From the NCBI GenBank assembly GCA_937907555.1, contig CALEST010000326.1, positions 1 to 7,361 on the forward strand: a DNA stretch of 7,361 nt, in the 5' to 3' direction. The position numbers were made by a program, and so were the translations under genes. This DNA is from an uncultured Sediminibacterium sp. Lineage in GTDB: Bacteria; Bacteroidota; Bacteroidia; Chitinophagales; Chitinophagaceae. Below, in pieces: positions 1-6,257 of the stretch (its first letter is position 1; each line of letters opens with the position of its first letter). The notes below the pieces were generated by a model. The model made no database searches, was not told the origin of the DNA, and was given only the letters and a program-made list of their open reading frames with translations.

Positions 1-1
1 A

Positions 2-1213
2 ATACAGATAGCTGGTGGTGTTAAAGCAAGTATTGGGAATAAACTCACAGTTCAATTCAACCCTGAATGGGTGGAAGCCAAGAACCAGGATTTTGAGCAG
101 ATGTCGCAAAGCTTGGGGGACAGAACCTGGGCAGATTATTATCGGTTTGCCAATAATATTGATTTACCCGCTAAAATGGGAGAGGGGCCTTATTCAAGAA
201 GCTTCCTGGGGCAGTCATTTATTAAATACCAGTGGAATCAAAACTGGGAAGCAGGTATTTCTTCAGAAAATTTGTGGTGGGGGCCGGGATGGAAGAATGC
301 ACTCATTATGAGTTATAATGCGCCTGGCTTCTTGCATGCAACAATCAATACACGTAAGCCTATCAACACTAAATGGGGTAAATTCTCCTTTCAATGGATT
401 GGAGGGAAGTTGAAAGAATCGGGGGTATTGCCATTGCGTATCAACAGCGTATTCAATGGAAATTTTGTTTATCAGCCTAAGGTTCAGGAAGATCGGTTAT
501 TAACTGCGGTTCATTTCAATTTGACGCCCAAGTGGACCCCCAATCTTACCTTGGGTTATTCCGGAGCTGCTTATTTTTATGCCAATGACTGGCCAACAAA
601 AGCCAGCCTGGGTGCGATTTATGCCCGTTATAGAATGCCGGAAGAACTGGCAGAACTTTACATGGAATTCGGTGCCCTAAAGTCATTTAGAAGAGCTTAT
701 GTAGCTGGCTTTAGAAAATTATTTCCTGTTAAGAACAATGCCCATATTCAATTTGCGGCTGAGCTAACACAGATGCAGGCGCAGACGACAGAATTAATTC
801 AAAATCCCAATAGCTGGTACACTAACGACAAAGTACGACATGGCTATACTCATTTGGGCAGAACAATAGGTGCGGGTATAGGACCAGGTAGCAATAGTCA
901 GAACATTGAGATTGCCTGGGTGAAGAACAATAATAAAATCGGGTTCCAGTTCGAAAGACTAAGACACAATAGTGATTTCTATTATTATGCGTTTGAAAGA
1001 ATCGGAGATTTTAGAAGGCATTGGATTGACCTTTCCTCTAGCGCTTTTGCCTCCTGGCAATTAAAAAATATCTGGTTCAATGCCAGATTGCAATGGATGC
1101 GTACTTACAATTATCAATGGTTAATTATTCAAACCGATCCCAGTGATTATTTTCAACCTGGCAATGAATATAGAAATATCAGCGCTTCCCTCTCGGCCAT
1201 TCTCCGCCTGTAA
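2..1213 (+). CDS. Wzi-family capsule assembly outer-membrane beta-barrel, 5' partial
   Basis: The frame is open from base 2 to the TAA at 1211-1213, so the gene enters from the left edge; 403 residues are visible and the GTG at 71 is internal, not a start. Family hallmarks seen are NLWWGPGW followed by NALIMSYNAPGF (about residues 90-109), an Ile-Gly-Gly strand with LKESG, and a late block HGYTHLGRTIGAGIGPGSNS followed by ERLRHNSDFYYYAFER. These match the Bacteroidota Wzi (Caps_assemb_Wzi) family as I know it. Alternating polar and hydrophobic strands rich in Trp and Tyr fit an outer-membrane barrel. Wzi proteins help attach or organise capsular polysaccharide at the cell surface. The last residues are ILRL, hydrophobic on alternate positions but without the usual terminal Phe, Tyr or Trp. 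The 3' end overlaps the convergent wzz-like gene by 35 bases. It is transcribed opposite to the other polysaccharide genes, so it belongs to a separate unit. Family call is firm; the specific polymer is unknown. Confidence 0.9.
   Translation: MQIAGGVKASIGNKLTVQFNPEWVEAKNQDFEQMSQSLGDRTWADYYRFANNIDLPAKMGEGPYSRSFLGQSFIKYQWNQNWEAGISSENLWWGPGWKNALIMSYNAPGFLHATINTRKPINTKWGKFSFQWIGGKLKESGVLPLRINSVFNGNFVYQPKVQEDRLLTAVHFNLTPKWTPNLTLGYSGAAYFYANDWPTKASLGAIYARYRMPEELAELYMEFGALKSFRRAYVAGFRKLFPVKNNAHIQFAAELTQMQAQTTELIQNPNSWYTNDKVRHGYTHLGRTIGAGIGPGSNSQNIEIAWVKNNNKIGFQFERLRHNSDFYYYAFERIGDFRRHWIDLSSSAFASWQLKNIWFNARLQWMRTYNYQWLIIQTDPSDYFQPGNEYRNISASLSAILRL
1179..1213. other. 35-base tail-to-tail coding overlap of wzi-like and wzz-like genes
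   Basis: The plus-strand TAA at 1211-1213 lies beyond the minus-strand stop TGA (complement of 1179-1181), so 35 bases code on both strands. They give the last Wzi residues (SASLSAILRL) and the Wzz tail (GGEWPRGKR). I found no strong hairpin with a U-run here or in the flanks on either strand, so no intrinsic terminator separates the two transcripts by eye. Both reading frames keep good family character close to their ends, so a simple sequencing error is not needed to explain it. Confidence 0.8.
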
Positions 1214-2246
1214 GCAATAACCCAATTCCGCCTACTACCAGTGCAGCCATCATTCCACTCAAAGCCTTTACCCACCAGTTTTCTTCAGTAGAGTTTAGTG
1301 GCAAATCTGGATAGTCTACTACCTGTACCGTAGGAGTTTCCTGAATCATGGCCGTCTTGCTGATTTCCAGGTTTTTGATGATTTCTCCGTAAATAGTTGA
1401 TTGTACAAATTTATCCCTGTTCGAAATTTCTGCGGATACAGTTGGAGCAGCGAAAACCGGGTTGGCATTCAGCAATAATTTATTGGTTTCTGCTGTGGAA
1501 TAGGTTTTCCTGTTCAACATCGATTCCAGACTGTCTGCCTTTGCTTGTAATCTTTGTACATTCGACTGTAAACGTCTGGTTTTGGTATTCACATAAAAAT
1601 CAGTAGCTACTTTCAACAAACGGGTGCAAAACAGTTGACTGAATTGCTCGTCCTTGCTGATAACACTGAGTTCAAAAAATCCCAGTTTACGGTCTGGCTT
1701 TAGTACAGATAAATTCTTTTCCAAAATTTTATTGTAAACCACTTTTAGTAAGCTGTCCTGCAAACGGTCTAGTTTTTTGCCCACCGGAAAATCAATCCAT
1801 TTCCCCACTTTTTTCTTGCCCTCCCATTTGCGCTTTAATTTCTCTGTTTCTGCATATACATCGGCCAGGCTTCTCTTTCCGTCATAATTGGTCAGCAAAG
1901 TCTGTTTAATCAGGGTTCCACTCTTTAAGAGTTGCAATACATTGTCTCCTGCCAATACCCCACTGGTTCCCGATAAGCTCCCTATATCAAACCCAAATTG
2001 ACCTGCCAAAGCAGACATTAAATTCCCACTTCCTGCTTTGGATTCCTCTACAACAAAACTGGTGCGGGCAATGTATTCTACCGGTTTTACAAAATGATAG
2101 GCCAACCCAATGCCAAAACCCAATACCGCCATCACCAGTAGTAGTTTCCATTTGGCAATGAGCAAGTTCAGGAATGCCTGAATCTGTGCCTGATAGGGCT
2201 TGGTTTCAAAAGCAGGATCCTCAGGTAATATTTTTGTTTGCATCAT
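1179..2246 (-). CDS. Wzz-type chain-length determinant (polysaccharide co-polymerase), no kinase domain
   Basis: This 355-residue inner-membrane protein has the classic Wzz layout. A cytoplasmic tail is followed by a first membrane helix (about 32-52), a periplasmic region with a Gly/Ser-rich segment and the GDNVLQLLKS stretch (about 72-109), a charged, probably coiled-coil part (about 220-300), a Pro-rich segment VVDYPDLPL (309-317), and a second membrane helix (about 325-347) with a short basic tail. It ends there, so there is no fused tyrosine kinase with Walker motifs. By family knowledge it controls polymer length with the Wzy polymerase and contacts the Wza-type exporter encoded just upstream. 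The start is ATG-ATG at 2246/2243, only 7 bases after the stop of the exporter gene, so the two are very likely cotranscribed and perhaps translationally coupled. It is the last gene of the minus-strand run. Its final 11 codons, including the stop, lie within the 3' end of the opposing wzi gene. Whether it serves capsule, O-antigen or exopolysaccharide cannot be told. Confidence 0.9.
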   Translation of the reverse strand: MMQTKILPEDPAFETKPYQAQIQAFLNLLIAKWKLLLVMAVLGFGIGLAYHFVKPVEYIARTSFVVEESKAGSGNLMSALAGQFGFDIGSLSGTSGVLAGDNVLQLLKSGTLIKQTLLTNYDGKRSLADVYAETEKLKRKWEGKKKVGKWIDFPVGKKLDRLQDSLLKVVYNKILEKNLSVLKPDRKLGFFELSVISKDEQFSQLFCTRLLKVATDFYVNTKTRRLQSNVQRLQAKADSLESMLNRKTYSTAETNKLLLNANPVFAAPTVSAEISNRDKFVQSTIYGEIIKNLEISKTAMIQETPTVQVVDYPDLPLNSTEENWWVKALSGMMAALVVGGIGLLLTGGEWPRGKR

Positions 2247-2263
2247 TTGCTATTTATCTTCTT
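2247..2263 (-). promoter_or_regulatory. Possible purine-rich ribosome binding site for the wzz-like gene
   Basis: Read on the minus strand, AAGAAGA (complement of 2257-2263) lies 10 bases before the ATG at 2246 and overlaps the last codons of the exporter gene. It is only a weak match to a Shine-Dalgarno sequence. It is the best such candidate at the internal starts of this run, and its place suggests ribosomes that finish the exporter could restart on wzz. In Bacteroidota, start regions often lack a true Shine-Dalgarno, so this may be incidental. Confidence 0.3.
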
Positions 2264-4578
2264 AATACACTTACCATACCCACGATGGCAGTCAGAATTC
2301 CTGTTAATGCGGACAATTCAAATACGGTTAAACCTTTCTTCTCTGCTGGGTTTATTTCAGGTACAATGATCTTACTGCCGGGCTGCACTTTAGGATAAAT
2401 GCGAACAAACAAAAAGTTTTTGATTTTTTTGTTCACCCCATTGCTGTACTGTACATAAGATTTTCTCAGGTTCCCTTTGTCGGTAATGCCCCCCGCATCC
2501 GATATATACGATTTGAATCTTCTGGATTCAAAGGCAAAAATTTGTTGGTTAAATACCTGTCCCTGCACTTCCACAAAAGATTCATTGCGGGGAATATGAA
2601 TACTATCTCCGGGCAACAACAAGAATCGGTTATCACTGCCCATTTCATTTTCATTTAAAACAGTAGTGGCCACCCGCAATTTATTGCGATACACTTGTGC
2701 ATTCGCAAAAGATCCATTGGGTGTTACGCCGCCGGCTCTTTTAATAATTTCCTGCACCGTCTCATCTCTTCTCTCCAAAGAATAGTCCCCGGAATACAAT
2801 ACTTCCCCTCTTACTTTTACGCCTCCTAAATTTCTGTAATTCAAGAGTCGGGGTACAAATATATAATCCAGGGGCTCCAGTAAAGCCTGACTGCCTAGTC
2901 TTTTGCTTAAACTGGAATCTACTTCTACTTTAATTAAATCGATTAGTTTATTGGCCAGGGTATCAGACTTGTTTTTTTCCAGTCTGGAAATCTCTACCTT
3001 ATGGGTGGCTGCATCATTGGTAAATCCACCCGCCAGTAAAATGGCATCTTCCACGGAAATTCCCTTCTTGAAACTAAAAGTCCCCGGGTTTCTAACATTA
3101 CCCCCAACCGTAATGGTTGATTTTTCTTCTATCAGGTCCTTGGCATAAATATGGATGGAATCATCCTTGGCTAATAAAATATCGCTTGCCTTGCCACTCA
3201 ATACATCGCTTACTTCAAAACTGATGATGGATTGTTCATAGGTCACGGGGTTTCTTCTGAAGATAGCAGCCCGGTTGGTATAGGCTTTTTCCAGAATTCC
3301 ATTGGCTTTCTGAATCAGTTTTACCAGACTGAAATCCTTGGTGAGTTCATAGTTGCCCGGTCTGTTTACTGCACCAGCCAAAATGATTTTATTATTGTAA
3401 ATAGAAGGCACTTTTTCTATATAAACAGAGTCTGCATTGCGGGGGATAAAATAAGCAAAATCGGCAGCTGCTACATCTCTCAATAAACGCTCCTTATTGC
3501 TCAACTGAACCACTTTAACCGATTCCTTGTAGGCAGTATCTCCCATGCCCCCAGCCATTACAATCAGGTCCTGCAGGGTCTCTTTTTCCTGCAATTCGTA
3601 AACGGCGGCTCTTTTAATTTGACCGTTTACGGAAACCCTTTTCTGATAAACCGGGAAGCGGACAATATCCTGGTTTTCCAGTTGCAAAGACTTGCTCAAA
3701 GTTCCTTTTAGTAAGAACTCATAAAAATCAATGGTAGCAATCACTGCATTGTTTCTGATCAATTCTATGTTCCGCAAGGATCCATTGGCAGAAGGTCCTC
3801 CTGAAACGTATAATACATTGAACAGATTGGCAACAGAACTTAAAGTATAAGTACCTGGTTTTTCCGCCTCACCAATTACATGGATTTGCATCGACTTTAC
3901 ATTGTCTACCGTTACCATCACCTGGGTTTTACCGGACCCAATTAAAGGATAAGCCGTTTTGAGTTTCAGTTTTATTTTCTGGGTAGCTTGTTCTAAGGTT
4001 AACCCATTTAAGTTCACCAGGCCTGCATAGGGAAGTAAAAAATTGCCCTCCTTTGAAATGGTATTGGTAAAATCGGTTTCATTGGCACCTGTAACGGTAA
4101 CTGACAATTCATCTCCGGCTCCTAATACATAACTCTTGGGAGGAGCCATCATGATATTGGGCTCGAAACTAATATTCGGGTTGCTGAAAAACTCAAAACC
4201 AAAATAGGGCGAAATCTTTTTTACTTGTGGAACAGCTAAAATCCAACTGCTATCTCTTAAAAATCCTGCCGTATCACGAATGCTATTCTGTGTACTGAAA
4301 GAAGACTTATTGGAACTTTGTACCTGAATTAATCTTTGTTTAAATTGGTTCACGTCCGTGGCCGACAAGCCCCTCTTTACCAGTTCCTCAATGGCTTCAT
4401 TCTCCGACATGCCCGACTTCTGTGCCCGCTGCCACAATTGAATAATTTGTTTATCCGACAACTGGGATACTTTAAAACTACTCTGTCCTGGAATTTGAGC
4501 CATTACCGGTTTACTTATGGCAAAGAACAGGAGCGCAAAAATGATATATAGATTTAATGTACGATTCATCAATTTCAT
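2254..4578 (-). CDS. Wza-like polysaccharide export protein with one Poly_export and about six SLBB domains
   Basis: From the ATG at 4578 this is a 774-residue protein. A signal peptide starts MKLMNRTLNLY, has a hydrophobic core, and a likely cleavage after PVMA, before Gln28; no lipobox Cys is seen. Then follow a small helical region (about 37-83, LSDKQIIQLW to FKQRL), a Poly_export domain beginning YVLGAGDEL (150-158), and six SLBB-like units starting near residues 231, 314, 397, 488, 585 and 667. Most units show a G-x-V/A-x-x-P/A-G-x-Y pattern and a later AGG; the sixth is degenerate. A hydrophobic helix (about 751-771) ends the chain. E. coli Wza has two SLBB domains and about 380 residues, so this is the large form common in Bacteroidota. 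It should form the periplasmic and outer-membrane channel for polymer export. An in-frame ATG at 4635 would add 19 residues before the signal peptide and overlap the upstream gene; I prefer 4578, and 4569 is also possible. It sits between the second Wzi-like gene and wzz. Confidence 0.9.
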   Translation of the reverse strand: MKLMNRTLNLYIIFALLFFAISKPVMAQIPGQSSFKVSQLSDKQIIQLWQRAQKSGMSENEAIEELVKRGLSATDVNQFKQRLIQVQSSNKSSFSTQNSIRDTAGFLRDSSWILAVPQVKKISPYFGFEFFSNPNISFEPNIMMAPPKSYVLGAGDELSVTVTGANETDFTNTISKEGNFLLPYAGLVNLNGLTLEQATQKIKLKLKTAYPLIGSGKTQVMVTVDNVKSMQIHVIGEAEKPGTYTLSSVANLFNVLYVSGGPSANGSLRNIELIRNNAVIATIDFYEFLLKGTLSKSLQLENQDIVRFPVYQKRVSVNGQIKRAAVYELQEKETLQDLIVMAGGMGDTAYKESVKVVQLSNKERLLRDVAAADFAYFIPRNADSVYIEKVPSIYNNKIILAGAVNRPGNYELTKDFSLVKLIQKANGILEKAYTNRAAIFRRNPVTYEQSIISFEVSDVLSGKASDILLAKDDSIHIYAKDLIEEKSTITVGGNVRNPGTFSFKKGISVEDAILLAGGFTNDAATHKVEISRLEKNKSDTLANKLIDLIKVEVDSSLSKRLGSQALLEPLDYIFVPRLLNYRNLGGVKVRGEVLYSGDYSLERRDETVQEIIKRAGGVTPNGSFANAQVYRNKLRVATTVLNENEMGSDNRFLLLPGDSIHIPRNESFVEVQGQVFNQQIFAFESRRFKSYISDAGGITDKGNLRKSYVQYSNGVNKKIKNFLFVRIYPKVQPGSKIIVPEINPAEKKGLTVFELSALTGILTAIVGMVSVLRR

Positions 4579-4624
4579 GGTTATAAAATACGGGTACGAA
4601 TATCGGAAATAATAGCCAAACCCC

Positions 4625-6247
4625 TTAGAATCCATAGCGGAAGCCTAAAAAGCCCTGGCTAAAACCATTGTTCTGTGTGCGGTAACTTCCGGTAATGTAT
4701 AAGTTATTATACAGTTCGTATTGGCTTTGAAAAAACAACTCGTTCTGGTTAAACATATAATTAAACAGGAAGGGTGGTTGGGGTTGTTGAAAATATTGTT
4801 GGTCCAATGTTCCCGCACCTCCTTTTCTGATGTATTGGTACTGAGCCAATAATTTTAAGCGGGGGATGGGGGTGTATTTTAAATTGAATAAAAACCGGTC
4901 GGCATTGTTACCCATCCAGTCGCCCAAAGAATATCCATAATGAGAATAATTCTGGGCAGGCAATAAATTTCGGTACACAAAGGGATTGATACGGGTATAC
5001 TCTGCACTAGCGGTTAAATAGGGTAAACCAATATCAGTAATACTAGCCCCCACGGTAAAGCCCAATTGGTTGCGGCTTTTTTCACTATTGGCAATGGCAC
5101 TTAGTCTTACTTCATCAATGAAAAGGGTGCCGTATAAATGCGTATTCTTGATATTGTTTCTGGAACTCACACTTAGGAACAATTGACTATTGGCCCCTGC
5201 ATTGATATTTCTATTGGCATCTTGAATTTCAAAAGCTTTGAAGAAAGAGATGGGGATTAAATACCCCGGGTTAAGCTGATCGCTGTACACAACTGATTCC
5301 CCAACAGAAACCTGCAAGCCTCTTTTTATTTGTATGGTCAAACTATGCTGAGCCATATACTTATTAATGAATTGCTCCCTTCTGCCACCGTAAGTGGTTG
5401 TACCTGTATTGTACATTCTGCTGGAATCTAAAATATTCGAATTCAACCAGGCATGGGTATAATTAAAACGCAACCAGGGAAGGGGTGAAAAATCCAAACG
5501 GATAAGCGGGTAAGTGGGTGCTTTATTCGATAAGATGATTCTTCCATTTTCTCCGTATCCATAAGACAACTGATCCTGACCAAATCCAATGCTTCCGTTT
5601 TTAAATTGGTAATAGATGCCGGCTCTAAGCTGAGAATAGTTATGGCTTTGCTGATTCAGCGCAATACGCGTAGAATGGCCGGTTTGAGGGGAAAAGCTCC
5701 AGGTGGTATCAATCCCCTTTCCCTTTTCATTCACATCATTAAAAGACAGATAGAAGCCCCAGTGTTTGCCGGCATATCCGTATAAATTAAATCCGGAACC
5801 GTATTGGGTAACCGACTGGTCTTTACCCTGAAAAGTACCATATTGTAAAATAGGGTCTACCCGCAAACTAAAATCTTTGCTCTGGATGGCTATGGATCTG
5901 AAACGGCCAAAGGGATCTTTCTTAAAATAGGTATTTCTGTTTTCCTCAGCGCTTTCCGGTAGTGCAAGCCCATCGGTATAATCTCTTAAATAGAAATCCA
6001 GTTCTGTTTTCTCTATGGTACTTAATTGTTGGGATTTGTATTTTAAACTGTCTAAACAGGATTTAATATAGGTTCTGCTCAAGGGTCTGATAAGATCGTT
6101 AAAGACAATCAATCCCTTCTGGTCCAACCTGCTTAAAAAGTTGTACACTTCGTTCTGTGAATATTCAGTCACTACCTGTGCAGACAATGGTTTGCTAAAG
6201 AAAGCCAGTAAAACAAAAAGGGTTAAAAGATGTTTTCTCAATTGCAT
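4625..6247 (-). CDS. Second Wzi-like outer-membrane beta-barrel with N-terminal helical domain
   Basis: From the ATG at 6247 the product is 540 residues: a signal peptide (basic start MQLRKH, hydrophobic core, cleavage probably after KPLSA before Gln24), then a mostly helical segment (about 26-93, VYNFLSRLDQKGLIVFNDLI onward), then a long barrel region. Stretches such as SYGYGENGRIILSNKAPTYP (about 228-247), the NPGYLIPISFFKAF block (about 326-339), LYGTLFIDEVRLS and AEYTRINPFVYRN resemble Bacteroidota proteins annotated as capsule assembly Wzi family. The last residues GFLGFRYGF form a canonical barrel-assembly signal ending in Phe. It is clearly different from the Wzi protein at the left edge: it lacks the NLWWGPG and GAGIGPGSNS blocks. 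A likely role is outer-membrane polymer handling, inferred from family and neighbours. An upstream in-frame ATG at 6268 adds seven residues and would overlap the transferase gene by 11 bases; the signal peptide shape makes me favour 6247, but not strongly. It lies between the transferase and exporter genes in one run. Confidence 0.82.
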   Translation of the reverse strand: MQLRKHLLTLFVLLAFFSKPLSAQVVTEYSQNEVYNFLSRLDQKGLIVFNDLIRPLSRTYIKSCLDSLKYKSQQLSTIEKTELDFYLRDYTDGLALPESAEENRNTYFKKDPFGRFRSIAIQSKDFSLRVDPILQYGTFQGKDQSVTQYGSGFNLYGYAGKHWGFYLSFNDVNEKGKGIDTTWSFSPQTGHSTRIALNQQSHNYSQLRAGIYYQFKNGSIGFGQDQLSYGYGENGRIILSNKAPTYPLIRLDFSPLPWLRFNYTHAWLNSNILDSSRMYNTGTTTYGGRREQFINKYMAQHSLTIQIKRGLQVSVGESVVYSDQLNPGYLIPISFFKAFEIQDANRNINAGANSQLFLSVSSRNNIKNTHLYGTLFIDEVRLSAIANSEKSRNQLGFTVGASITDIGLPYLTASAEYTRINPFVYRNLLPAQNYSHYGYSLGDWMGNNADRFLFNLKYTPIPRLKLLAQYQYIRKGGAGTLDQQYFQQPQPPFLFNYMFNQNELFFQSQYELYNNLYITGSYRTQNNGFSQGFLGFRYGF

Positions 6248-6257
6248 GAAAGGTATT

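Noticed and set aside
71..73. GTG at 71 as the start of the left-edge Wzi gene
   Set aside because: The frame is open upstream to base 2 and the upstream residues (GGVKASIGNKLTVQFNPEW) fit the barrel family, so the gene starts outside the window.
15..311. Plus-strand open frame of 98 codons at the left edge
   Set aside because: It lies in another frame over the Wzi coding region, which has strong family motifs through the same bases; the translation has no recognisable character.
1397..1606. Plus-strand 69-codon open frame opposite wzz
   Set aside because: Cys- and Trp-rich translation without family resemblance, fully inside a well supported gene.
2903..3486. Open frames on the plus strand opposite the exporter gene
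   Set aside because: They are antisense to conserved SLBB units, short, and resemble no family; best explained as shadows of the real gene.
4579..4624. Possible hairpin or promoter in the 46-base spacer before the exporter gene
   Set aside because: Only short, imperfect complementary pieces (GGGT with ACCC, and an imperfect CGAATATCG) are present, with no U-run and no convincing Bacteroidota -7/-33 pair.
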